Positions 12,001 to 23,270 of a DNA stretch of 64,000 nucleotides are shown in pieces (the first letter of the stretch is position 1; each line of letters starts with the position of its first letter). The notes under the pieces were generated by a model, which saw only the letters and a program-made list of their open reading frames with translations, did not search any database and had not been told where the DNA came from. This DNA is from Hofstenia miamia (lineage: Eukaryota > Xenacoelomorpha > Acoela > Hofsteniidae). A program made the translations under genes and the position numbers. Location: positions 780,131-844,130 of the forward strand of contig CABFPE010000164.1 of NCBI GenBank assembly GCA_900660155.1, given 5' to 3'.

Positions 12001-13288
12001 CTGCATCTAACTTAAGTGTAATACCTCAAGAAATTTTCCGCTCGAATTGCACGCATCAGCAATCAATGGGCATCAGGGGTTAGTAATTCAGGTTCTCAGA
12101 AAACTTGTTACTTGCACAATTATGCAAGGCTTCAGGTAATTCCTACATAATTAACCCTGCAAGAACACAATCCTAATAATAGACACTTCTAAACCTGGAA
12201 CTGATGTACTTAGTCTAAATGAGCTGGCTTCTTATTCCTGTTTGGCCAGTTGGGAAGTCAGGAGCAACAGAAGTGATAGTTAGAAACTCTTCCAATAAAT
12301 CAACTCTTAATTGGAGTGAGGGTAACATCAAGCAATGTCTTCGAACCAGCAGAGCACAAAAAACAACAAAAATGATGATAAATGCTTTTGAGCCTGGTTG
12401 GGGTGTCTTCTGATTGTTGTAGCATCCTATGGTTCATGGGGTGCTGAATCTTTGAAAACAATCGCAAACATTGCTAGCAGATTAGCCTTTCAATTGACAA
12501 CAACGATAAGAAATATCTTTTGACCTGCTTAAGGATTCCCTAAGCATTTGCACTGCTCGCATAATTACTGAAAAAACTTTGCCACAGTGATGTTAATTAT
12601 TGCAATGGTCACTACTCCAACTATCTCTTCTCTTCATCTCTTCTCTATCAATCTGTTATGATGCATCCGTGCTCCTGTAAAACTTAAGACCAATGGAGGG
12701 GTAATTATTCATAAATTTAAGATCAATGTAATTTATATTTGTTAATCTAAGACTAATGTAAATGTTCATTTATAAATTTAAAACTGATGCAAATGTTGAT
12801 TTGTAATTAAATTATATTATTTTGTAAATGTTTGATTAAAATATAAAATTCCAATTTAATGATGTAATTAGAACAGAATGAACCCATAATTGTAGTTTGT
12901 AGACCTACTTTCTTTGTTAAACCTTTTAAATACTTAAAGAGAAGTTGTGATTGACAATTATTATTTAATAAAATGTTTTATGAGTAACCAAATTCTGCTA
13001 AAAAATCTATTATGCTGTTAATAACAGTTGATTTGAGAATGAAAATAACCAAATAGCACAAAAAGAAAGAATGTTTTGTTGAATCAAAAAATTCAGGCAA
13101 TTTAACAAAATTACAATTGATTACAGAGGTTGAAATTTGAACGTTCAAAGTTTAAGAATACTTTGTAAAAAGAGCATTTCATTTACTGTCGAACATTTAG
13201 TTAAGTAGCATCTCGAATTTCCTAACTAAATTTCATGAATAATTTAAAACAATTATTTGATATTTCTAAAATGAATACACATCTGAAT
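12001..13288. other. Intronic sequence, possibly upstream gypsy remains
   Basis: Nothing was firmly recognised. If the gypsy fossil to the left was once complete, its gag, protease and 5' LTR would lie here on the minus strand, but no motif or LTR boundary was seen. Confidence 0.3.
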
Positions 13289-13518
13289 TCATTTCTTGTA
13301 GTTCAATGCTGAATTAGACTTCTGCCGGAATATTTTATTTAGTGTTCCCAGTACAACGACCATAAATGACGAAACTAATATCCATGGTTTTCCGAAGTTC
13401 ACACATAATTTTTGCAATGGTGTGAACCACATGAAACCATGGGACCAGAAAATTGGATGAGACTGGTATAGATCGGAACTGAAGCGACTAATAAACTTTT
13501 TATTTTGCAGAACTCTAG
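13289..13518 (-). CDS. Possible terminal exon of an unrecognised membrane protein
   Basis: An open frame runs from a plausible acceptor (ATTAATTGCAG|CTAGAG, AG at 13519-13520, phase 1) to a stop at 13289. It contains a hydrophobic segment, WILVSSFMVVVLG, after an aromatic stretch (FWSHGFMWFTPLQKL) and ends in a Lys-rich tail. Codon content looks more like host coding sequence than the surrounding AT-rich DNA. It would be a separate minus-strand gene nested in the GPCR intron, or an ancient gene fragment. No family was recognised and no upstream exon was found. Confidence 0.25.
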
Positions 13519-14822
13519 CTGCAATTAATATGAAAAATTTTTCTTTTAACTGAATATGCTTAGTGGTACTATGTAAGAATTCCATAGATTTATATAAATT
13601 TACTTGTAAAGATTATTAAGGACAACATATAGAACAGAACTGATTATTTAGTAAACGTTCATATTAAGCTTTCAATGCATTTACTAACATAACAGAAAAT
13701 TGAGTTCTTTTTGACCGTTGAGAAAGTTATATTTTATTGCTTTTTGGCTTCTTGCATAAAGATATAGTCGTAAGCATGAACAAAGGTTTTCTGAAGAGTT
13801 TGGAAATAATTTGTAAATCAAATTCAAACAACGCTTTCATATAAATACCAAAAACCTTGCTAAACTGACTGATGACACCTTCATTTAGTGTTCAATGTAA
13901 TCATTTTTTAATATTCAGACTTATGGTGCAATTCTATGTTGCAGACGATATGGTATGGACTAGATTTAATGAATCAATATTTATAGAAACACATTTTGTA
14001 ATTTCATTTTTCAATAAATTACGCATATCTGTAAAAAATGATAGAACGGTTAATGAATACACTAAATTCTGAGCAAGTGTACAGTATATGATTAAGAAAT
14101 ATAATTTAAATGTTAATTAATTTTAGAAGACTTCTTTAAATTTGATGTGCCACAAGGTTCGCCTCTTGACTTTGATCAATTACTTCATCTTTCATTTAAT
14201 ATTGCTTCGCAAAGATTGCCATCTAGATGTCAAAATACATTCAAATTCAAGTAACATTTTTTCTAATGAATTTCTTAAATTCTTAGAAAAACTGAATCCA
14301 ATTTAATTAAAAAGTTTTTTCCTTAAAAAAATGATATTGTGTTGACAACCTCGAATGATGAATGATTTTGTTTGGATTTCACATTTATGGAATAGAACTT
14401 AGATTGTCAGTTATCTTAAAAAAACTATGACTAGTTACTTTCATGAAATTCTTTTAATTCGTGCATTCAAATTTCCTTGATTATTTTCTCTGATTTGGCA
14501 TATAATTTCAAAGTTGAGAATTTCAAATTTAATCGAATTAGATCAAAAAAATAAATGTTGACCATTGAAAACTATAAAATGAAACTAATCAAATCAGAAT
14601 TGGTTAAAATGACTTTTTTGCCAGCCTCAAAACTATTTGCTCTCATTTCACCAATATGCATAATTATAAAAGGCTGTTACTGGTATGCACCTGGATATCT
14701 CCGATGTGTAATGTCATCACTCTGGGATATTTTGAGATTCACAACTGCCTAAATGTTGAGCTTAAAGAATTCATAATTTGATATATGATATCAAAGAAAC
14801 AAATTCAGAGAAGATGAGTTCC
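13519..14822. other. AT-rich intronic sequence with a possible LINE scrap
   Basis: At about 14145-14175 (+) the reading VPQGSPLDF resembles the LINE RT PQGSxLGP block. Nothing else supports an element. The rest is unrecognised. Confidence 0.3.
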
Positions 14823-15290
14823 CTAATTTTCGATATATACTTCAAGTCGTGATTTAACACTATCAAGTGCAGCTTCCAACATCTCAGAAGAGTTCACTGC
14901 GTCAACAATGTTCTTCTTAATTTCTTGTAGAGTGCTAGGCTCGGGATTGTAATCGCTTCCTTTGAGCATTCCCAATAACCGAAAATCAGATGGGGACCAA
15001 CCCTAACACCTTGGAGGGCATTCAAAGTAGAAACCAAGACTAATCACTTTGTTACATCCGAATTCCTTTTGAAGCACTACCCATTTATGTCGTGGCTTCA
15101 TATTGCTGGAACACTGTCCGTGAGAAGCTTTATTTGATTTTAAATGAGGAATAACATGACTTTGCATCATCGCATAAAATCGTCGTTAGATAACAGTAGT
15201 TGTCGATCCAACAGAGTTCTTGAAAAAGTGGGCTATTGCATAGTCAACACAGTGCTAAGATGAGCGCTGAATGAATCAACGTAATCTTTA
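14823..15290 (-). mobile_element. Tc1/mariner (IS630) transposase C-terminal remnant
   Basis: The minus strand, ending at the stop at 14823-14825, reads WSPSDFRLLGMLKGSDYN, then TLQEIKKNIVDAV and a final LEVYIEN. This matches the third catalytic block and tail of mariner-type transposases (SPDLxPxDFxLxGxLK, then EEL...I). The N-terminal part is degraded and no TIRs were found. It belongs to the same broad superfamily as the element at 30214-32476 but is probably a different copy. Confidence 0.6.
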
Positions 15291-17555
15291 GCCATTTGCG
15301 GGTCTCAAAAGAGGTTCTAGGTTCATGTAAAGTAAGATTTTCGTTGTATTACTCAAATTACTGTAATATAGCTTACCCTATATTACATTTGCTACTTTTT
15401 ATATTTTAAATAATTTACAATATTCATGATATAAATAAACACAATAACATTTTAGTACACTGTTTTAAATCGTAAGCATACATGTACATGTACATCGTTT
15501 AAATTTCAAAATGCTGCTTTTTGTCAAGCTTTTTAAAAGCGATTAGGAACGTTTTGAGTTCAAAGGAAATTTTCAAGAATTGCCAAATACTGACAACTTT
15601 AAAATTAAATTTTATCATATCTATTACACTTAGCAAATAAAGCATTATTGCTATCTTAATTATAAGTGCAAAATGACAAGACGTTAATGAAATGTTTCCG
15701 AAAACAGGCACGAGTCAATTTAACCCAAGTTTTTCAAAAATTTTACAAAGAGTTAAGAAAATTTAGAATCAAGTGAACCTCATAATATATTTATCTTTGC
15801 CAATGAATATAACTGAAATTTCTACATTTCATGCAATTAAATTATTACAGTGCTATGTTCAGTAACGAATTTGCAAAGCATGTAGTAAGACCTTCATTCT
15901 ATACTCAGAGGATAATATTTAGCAAAAGAATAATATATATATATATTTTATCGTGCTACATTTCACATTAAGGAGTTTAAGGAAGTTCAAGCAAATAACG
16001 CTTTATTAATTTAGTCAGAGAAATGTTAACCATTATATAAAAAGTTCCCCATCATCTTGAATATCAATAAGCATTTTAAATAAATAAAATTTCATCAACT
16101 CCACAAAAAATTTCTACATCAGCCCCTGAGACTCCTAAAATTTTCACTGACTACTCCTAGCACTTTATCAACATTTTTCAACTTCCACAATCCACTATTT
16201 CTTCCATCAACTTCCTATGTTTGGCCATCGTATTTTCCCTCTGCAGTTTGCATTTCTGTCTTATACTACTGTGTGTAAGTTTCTTTGTTCAAACACAATA
16301 TTTATTTTTGTCTCTAATTCATTGTAAAATAACCTGCTTTTGTCACTCACCCCAACGGTTCTGTTCACATGATTTTTCATCTAATTTGTCCTCATTGTTA
16401 CTCCACAAACATTGAAATTATCAATATCTCAGTTTCTCTCTTTAGAAACATGTTGCTTCTTCTCTACCGCAGTTTTCAGTATTTTGCCAGTATTTTCTAT
16501 GCTTTGTCTCTCTGATTGTATCGCACTCCTGTATGCTTTTTGTCCCCACTTTTCCAATCTTTATGAGATATTTTCTTGACTCCAATGATGATATCTTATC
16601 TAGTTTTTATACCCAATCCTTCCATCTAAATACCTCTGCTTCTACACATTCATCAAAACCTCTTTCTCCCCGTGCTGCCATTAAATTTACAATCTATCCA
16701 CATCTTCATTTAGGTTGAACAGGTTTCTGTATATCTCCCTCAGGCCATTACTTTTGCATAAAAAATTCCTCCAGACCATTTCAGGTATAGCCCAAGTATT
16801 TTTTCCTTCACAATCCTTAAGTAGCTTAGCTACTCGCCTTCTATATTTGCTCATTGCCATGCCTTCATCTTTTCATGATATGTTTTGTCTATCACATCTA
16901 GATACCTATTTCATTTTACTAATACTCATAATCTTCATATCCTTCCATTTGTACTTTTGCCTCTTATCAATGTAAATGTTACTAACATCTTCCTTGAACT
17001 AGCACACATAATTAAATCACCCACATTATTATTATAATTATTATTAGTATTATTACTAAATATGCAATTTTACATTTTATATTTGCATAAAATCAGCCAT
17101 GAGCAAACAGAATTTTAAACATAATTACGTTAAATGGACTTTATAAAAATTCATTTAATCCTTATTCATTTCAAAAATACAAAATTCTATAAATCATTAA
17201 GAAAATTAGAAAATTTGATATGCTAATGGAATTAACAGGGAAAACTTTACTTTAGAAGTGTGTTGCAAATGTTAAGAAGACTTAGAAAATTTCAAGGCTG
17301 TGACCTTAATTTCAACTAAAGATTCTATTGTTTTATTTTATTTTCAATAAAGTTAATTTGTTGTGTTGTTACCATTCAAATGAATAGGTCACGCGTCACA
17401 TCATGGCTAAATCAGCCAAGAGCAGTTTCAAATTTAATTTTGTGCAATAGAAATCTATTTAGCACTGTTTGGCTGGAGCGTTTTCGTTCAATTATGAAAA
17501 AGATATGTACATACAAATGGAATACATTGATTATATATCAATTAATAAATTGAAT
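15291..17555. other. Intronic sequence; pyrimidine-rich stretch at 16130-16985
   Basis: Most of this is unrecognised AT-rich DNA with a short (TA)n near 15933. Between about 16130 and 16985 the plus strand is strikingly C+T rich over roughly 850 bp. Read on the other strand it is purine-rich, with broken frames that might derive from an old retroelement, but no family motif was pinned down. Confidence 0.35.
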
Positions 17556-18005
17556 ATTTTATGCATCAAACAAAGTCCTACCATTAACAGTGAAAAAAAC
17601 TAATAATATAATTTATCAAATAAAAAGCACCTGTGGTCAAGACTATATTGATTTTTATAGTAGGCAACCATCAAGAAGAATTAAAGAACATAAGACCAGT
17701 TCTAGTATATCTAATCATCTAAATAAATGCAGACTAAATTTTGAAACAAAAATATTACATCAGACGTCACGATCGAGTAATTTAAAAATTATTGAGAGTA
17801 TTTTTATAAAATCTTTGCAACCAAGTTTGAACACAAAAGAAGACTATATTTATAAATTAAACTTGCCACTTTTTAAAATTTAAAAAATTATAATTATTAT
17901 TGTAAAATCTAGTAAATTTAGAGAGAATAATTTGTAAAACTGTCGATGACTTTGTAAGTCGAAATATATTTGAATGTTCTTGTTAAGTTTAATTAAACTC
18001 CTTAA
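17556..18005 (+). mobile_element. Penelope-like element, 3' end with GIY-YIG endonuclease
   Basis: The frame at 17590-17883 reads NNIIYQIKSTCGQDYIDFYS, then RQPSRRIKEHK and ISNHLNKC. This fits the GIY-YIG endonuclease that closes the single ORF of Penelope-like retroelements: (V/I)YxIxCxCGxxYIGxTxRxxxxRIxEH. The Gly of YIG is Asp here. The frame ends in a typical short tail followed by AT-rich 3' UTR. The reverse-transcriptase part is missing upstream, as expected from 5' truncation. Family assignment is good; it is certainly non-autonomous. Confidence 0.65.
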
Positions 18006-18683
18006 AAACGACACATTATTCCAGATTACTTGTAAGGTATGTAAATCATTGCAGCGAAATGAATGCTATTTTCAAATTCTATGCTGGAATTAAATTACAA
18101 TGGTCTCTCACTTTGTATCCAGATAGTTGCTCACAAAACATCTATTTTGCACAATTTTTTTAAAAAAAATAATCAGTCAATTGAATATGCTTATTACTGT
18201 AATATTTAAGTGAAAATTTCCATCACAAGAAGAAGAAAGTTATTTTGCAACACAATCTGCAGCTATGTAGATTTTCACGTAGAGTGATCATATTTCGTTG
18301 CATAAAATCGCAGATTCCCAATTAGTGCATAATTAACTGCATTACGTGAAGAACATAAGCAAAAACCAAATGCGTCTCTGTCAATAAAAATCAATGTTAA
18401 AACCGTAACTCAAAATCAATTTCTATTAATTCAATATAACATCAGGCATAAAACAGAATTTCGCTAAATCAAAGCCTAATTAAATATTGTTTGTCTTGTT
18501 TATGAACTTTGAACTAGGGGAAATAAATACACTTTTTGAAAAACTGTTTGATGATTGGAGCAAAATTCAATGCTCGAAGAAACAATAATAATTTATTAGA
18601 AAATTTTAAAAATTAAATTTGAAAACAGTAAATCTTCGCAAACCAAAACACCAAAATAAAATTTTCAAAAAAGATTAATTTGT

Positions 18684-18686
<3 letters not shown>
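18006..18686. other. AT-rich intronic sequence, nothing recognised
   Basis: No motif was found before the TA microsatellite and gap. Confidence 0.35.
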
Positions 18687-18717
<31 letters not shown>

Positions 18718-18792
18718 NNNNNNNNNNNNNNNNNNNNNNNNNNNNNNNNNNNNNNNNNNNNNNNNNNNNNNNNNNNNNNNNNNNNNNNNNNN

Positions 18793-18824
<32 letters not shown>
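18687..18824. repeat. (TA)n microsatellite interrupted by assembly gap
   Basis: TA repeats flank a run of 75 Ns (18718-18792). The gap is probably an unassembled expansion of the same repeat. Confidence 0.95.
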
Positions 18825-18825
<1 letters not shown>

Positions 18826-19267
18826 AAATCTTTACTCGATTTAGTCAATAAAAAAATTTCGTTAAATCGGCCCAAAAGCCCAAAAATTTTCACCTCAGCA
18901 CTCACTCATAGTCTAAAAACGCCAAGTTACTCAAAATACCACTAAAAATTGAATGTTAATGAAATACAGTAATAAGATAGTGTGGAATCAACATGCGCAC
19001 TGATGTAGGTTATATATACTTAACTTACTGCTCACGTAGAATGAGAATATGTAATGCTGTTGACCTTCAATTTACAAATATTTATTATCTCGAAATGTTT
19101 ACAGATTGATTAAAATTTGTCACAAAATTGTATGTATAAACTTTTTGCTATACAGTAAAAAATTTTGTTAGATTATACATTAAAAGAGCTGAAAACTTCA
19201 AATAAAACTTAAGTACAACCCCAGCAAGTTTCAATTGGTTATTAAAAATACTCATAAAATTAATGTT

Positions 19268-19322
<55 letters not shown>

Positions 19323-20505
19323 CCGACCAGTAGTTGTATATATATATATATATATAAACTAAATATTTTTTGTTCAAGTTTTGATTTATATCTTTTAGTA
19401 GTAAATACATGCTTGTCGTAACATGAAATGTCGAAGCTTTTTTGTACTGACATTAAAATTCGAAATTTGTAGTTAATTGAAATCCATTTACAAAAAGTAT
19501 CAACAATAAAAATTCATTGTACCGGCTAATTTATTTCGACTGTTCTCTATTGCACTACTGTGAATAGAAATAACGAGGAAATATATTTGTTTGAATCAAT
19601 TTATATTAAACAACTTTCCTTTTCACGGATTTGCATTTTAAAACAAACAAAGGACATCTGCCCAATTAAAAAACAACAAGCGAATGATAAATTATACAGA
19701 AATAGTAAATATTTATCTAAATAAGAAAAAATAACAGTGGAATTTTGGACTTTGCAGAACAAAATGATTTGATAAAGGTCGTTTAGTGTAGGAAGACACA
19801 AGTGAAGCATTACGTTTAGAAAAAATGAAGCTCCGAAAAAAATTGAAAAAAAAATAATGTAACGTAAAAGAGGCCACTCGGCAACTAAAAGACTCCAAAA
19901 TACGAACAAGGATTTCTTTTTAAAAAGCACTTAAATTTTACTTGTTGTATTTCAGAAAAGTTTAAGCTCGGTTGATAACCGTTCTTAGGTCTGGCGCATT
20001 TGCAAATGTCCTGAATTATCAAATCTAACATTGACCTTTTATAATTGAAAGAAATTTTTATGGACCATCAAATGTTTATGTTCTATAACGTTGATTTCGA
20101 AAATGTCAATATTCAAATTCATCTTAAATTTTTGGGTTAAATTTTATCAAAAACTTATCATTGGTACAAGTAAAAGTATAAGGAGCATTCGATGCAATAA
20201 TCTAGGGTTCTATGGAAACACTTAGTCCAATGGAGTTTACCCGCTGCATTATCATGTGGTTCACACCTGGGACTAATTTATTTCAGTGTGACTGAGACCA
20301 TGTTTGAAGAAACTGAAACCACGTATTTTAGAATATTGCTAATAGCTTTGGTTACAATTAAGGCGACCATAATTTTAACCTTATTCCCAGAGATTTTTAC
20401 CTAAAAAATGTATCTTTTTAACTTTATATAACCTTATTTTTCCAATGGAGAAATATGAAAAAACAACCCATGTAAAATAGAACTGTAGAACAAGTACAAG
20501 TATGA
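18825..20505. other. Intronic sequence with (TA)n tracts
   Basis: TA tracts lie at about 19271-19318 and 19338-19356, separated by a short unique spacer. Open frames at 19601-19930 (-) are hydrophobic and AT-driven, with no convincing domain. Nothing else was recognised. Confidence 0.4.
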
Positions 20506-20969
20506 TTAAACACAGGAACTCACATATCATTAATTGTTCTTGTTAAAATAAAGCATGAAATATTTCTCGAAATTCTTGGGCAGAAAATTTCGATATTTCG
20601 TTAAGATTTTTCGCAACATCGAGAAACTACGCTCGACTGTAGCTGATGCCGCTGGGGCAACTCAAAGCAACATTTTTAACTTTATTTAACTCATTTTAAC
20701 TTTATAACTTTATGGTCGTCCTAGTTGTAATAGAAGCTTTGCGGTGGCATATGTGACAATGGGACCAGAAGATTTGACGGTGACCAATTCAATTTGCGCT
20801 CCACCGAATCTTGATTCCAATTTTTTTATTGCTTGTTCAATATGTTGAAACAATTTTGAAAGGTAGTCGAAAATTCTTGTTTTGTATAAAAAAACGAAGT
20901 CAAAATTGAAAACGACGTAAATGAATTTTTGAATATAGATTAGCAATTTAATACTATATGATGTTAGTG
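20506..20969 (-). mobile_element. hAT transposase C-terminal remnant
   Basis: On the minus strand the reading ASATVERSFSMLRKILTKY near 20655-20590 is the conserved hAT dimerisation motif (A..ERSFS.LK.I.T..R). Just upstream, at 20946-20710, the frame FQHIEQAIKKLESRF fits the hAT segment in which a loop precedes an L..RF. The two lie in different frames, so the gene is broken. It may relate to whatever once moved the hAT MITEs in this intron, though their TIRs were not found next to it. Confidence 0.6.
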
Positions 20970-20970
20970 N
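20970..20970. other. Single-N contig join
   Basis: A lone N separates 20721-20969 from a second, slightly different version of the same sequence starting at 20971. Confidence 0.9.
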
Positions 20971-21193
20971 CTAGTTATAATAGAAGCTTTGCGGTGGCAT
21001 ATGTGAAAATGGGAACAGAAGATTTGACGGTGACCAATTCCAATTTTTTAATTGCTTGTTCAATGTGTTGAAACAGTTTTGCAAGGTAGTCGGAAATTCT
21101 TATGTTTTGTATAAAAAACGAAGTCAAAATTGAAAACGACGTAAATGAATTTTTGAATATAGATTAGCAATTTAATACTATATGATGTTAGTG
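20971..21193 (-). repeat. Second version of the 20721-20969 hAT segment
   Basis: It repeats the preceding 249 bp with substitutions, and a deletion of about 28 bp in the middle of the transposase-derived segment. Sitting across a single N, it is best read as the alternative haplotype left unmerged by the assembler. Confidence 0.8.
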
Positions 21194-21613
21194 AGACCGT
21201 TTATATAAGTATAAAATATAAATATTTCACATAAAATCTACAATAGATGCATAGAAATAAACATGGAAACGCACTTTTGACGTATTTAATTCTGACAAGA
21301 AAAGCACTTAATATAGCAGGTGTTTGATGGGCTTAATTCTCTTCTATGTTCTACTTGAGGCCAAAATACAATTATCAATGTTTGTTTTAAGATATTATTA
21401 TTTCATGCCACAAATGGTCAGCAATAGGAAATTGTCCATTCCAAAAAACTTTTCATTAAAGTCGAATTTAATGTTTTAAATAATCTATGTAATCTAATTG
21501 GATTACTAATGCAAGAATGGTAAGATTTTCAATATTCTATTGGTCAACAGCGGTAACAAGTTTTTGTTTTATTCTAAATATATAATCACATTGACATAAA
21601 CATACAGGTTTCA
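21194..21613. other. AT-rich intronic sequence, nothing recognised
   Basis: Unique AT-rich DNA between two assembly-redundancy blocks. Confidence 0.35.
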
Positions 21614-23269
21614 CAACACTAAAAAAAGTTTAATATCATCAGGCTGACTGCTTACATTGTGTACCTGCTATTATTTTGCAAAATAATGAGAAGTCTAGAA
21701 ATATTTTAGAAATGCTATCAACATCTATATTTAAAAGCAAAATTCAATTAATAAGGCCCCAAAATGACTATTATTTTATAATGAAAATTGTCAAATAACC
21801 ACATTTTATTTGATAACATATTTTTGATTTTTTAATGATAAACACTACATTTAAATACATGATGATCTATTCATTGTATTTATATCATTTCTATAATTTT
21901 AGTTTTTAATTTTTGTTGTGCGCTGCAAAGAAATGACCAAGGGTTGATTTTTCAGCCCCATGACCCAGCTGATTTAATATCATTTCAGGCTGCTGTCGTC
22001 AGCGTGATTGAATTTTGCGGCATCTTTTTGGCCTATATATTTATTGATTCTTCATTTTCAACTTAAAACTTTTATTACTCAATTTTATTTCATTAGTATT
22101 CTCCAGCACAATAGAAATAAATCCTAAAATCGAAAAGGATAATATTTAAAGTTATTTGATTTGCTTGTTATGCCTGATTTTGACATTAATTTTTTAAGTT
22201 GTCAAATGGAATAATAAATATTTTTTGATAATATAATAACATTTAGCTTAGTGTAAAAAATAAAATACTATATATAAGTAATATAATACATGCATAGTAA
22301 ATTATATTAGAAAAATATAGTTATACATAATTACAAGTATAATCTTAGAATGTAGTTATATAGTTTTTAAATACCAAGTTTAGCATTACTGAATAGACTT
22401 CTATATACTTTGTAACCTAATCCAATCTTTTATTTCGCAAATAAAATTGAAGTAATTTCAAAAAAGTGTTATACATAAAAACAAAAGACACATTGGTAGA
22501 TTTGAACGAAGTTCTATGTCTTATTGTTTGAAAAATTAAATGAAAAGTTTTGTTATTGTACTGTGTATGTATACATTTTTTACTAATATTATATATTTGC
22601 TTAAAAAAATTCAAATTTTTTTCAATAATTATTTCACGCGCATGTAGATTTATATGAGGTAATTAGTTGTGAAAGCATTCTTTTATGTTTTCTGAAAATT
22701 CAGAATTTACTAATTCATTTTCAATAATGGCTGCTTAATGTAAGACCCCAAAAGGACAGGTGCATTGCACCCTACGTCAATACATAAATGAAACTTCGGC
22801 AGTTGCAATTGCAACAATAACATTAAATTAATTAAATAAATCTAATTAATGTGGTTTAAGTGGAATAACTAAGTTAAATAGTATTTGGGGGTGAATTGAA
22901 GTGTTTGTTTTGAAAACCTCCAAGAAATTGTATCAAACATATAAAATGCCTTTACATTACATTAGATGGAAAAGCATTGAGTCACATATATTTCAAACAC
23001 CAGGAAAACTATTTAGAAACAAGTCTCTAATCACAATTGAGGACCAAATCGATGGAAGCCTATTAAATTTAACTAAGAGTTGAAATGCCAATGTTATGAA
23101 ACTTACCTAAGGGACGGAGGATGCCTGTACGTATTCCATAATGAATGCAAGTAACAGCATCCCAAAATGCGAGAGTTTGCATTGAGGCAATAAATGAATT
23201 AATTTTGTCATATCTCGAACACGTGAGAAACGTTAAGATGTTTAGTAAGATGCCAGCGCAACCGATGCA
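21614..23269. repeat. Redundant block, copy 1 (1656 bp)
   Basis: This is identical at nearly every position to 23271-24926 (offset 1657). One visible difference is AAAAGGACAGG here against AAAAGGGCAGG in copy 2. It ends in mid-exon: 23107-23269 duplicates most of GPCR exon 1, including its splice donor. The copies are joined by a single N, so this is probably assembly redundancy. Confidence 0.9.
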
Positions 23270-23270
23270 N
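23270..23270. other. Single-N contig join
   Basis: A lone N sits exactly between the two copies of the 1656-bp block. Confidence 0.9.

Noticed and set aside
13920-13960. A YVADD-like reading suggesting a reverse-transcriptase active site
   Set aside because: It lies upstream of the PQGS-like scrap in the wrong order, with no supporting flanking motifs, so it is probably chance.
17935-17970. Hammerhead-ribozyme-like motif in the Penelope-like tail (TCGATGACTTTGTAAGTCGAAA)
   Set aside because: There is a GACTT/AAGTC stem followed by GAAA, but the CUGAUGA core is not present in the required register, so the fold would not be a canonical hammerhead.
18687-18905. Open reading frames running through TA repeats and Ns
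   Set aside because: Alternating Ile-Tyr codons from (TA)n, with X across the gap, are artefacts.
19601-19930. A 109-residue hydrophobic frame on the minus strand as a possible membrane protein
   Set aside because: Phe/Leu richness follows from T-rich DNA; it has no acceptor or conserved pattern, and an overlapping frame shows the same bias.
23107-23269. A second, truncated GPCR exon suggesting a tandem receptor paralog
   Set aside because: It is part of a near-identical block ending at a lone N, so redundant assembly explains it better than gene duplication.
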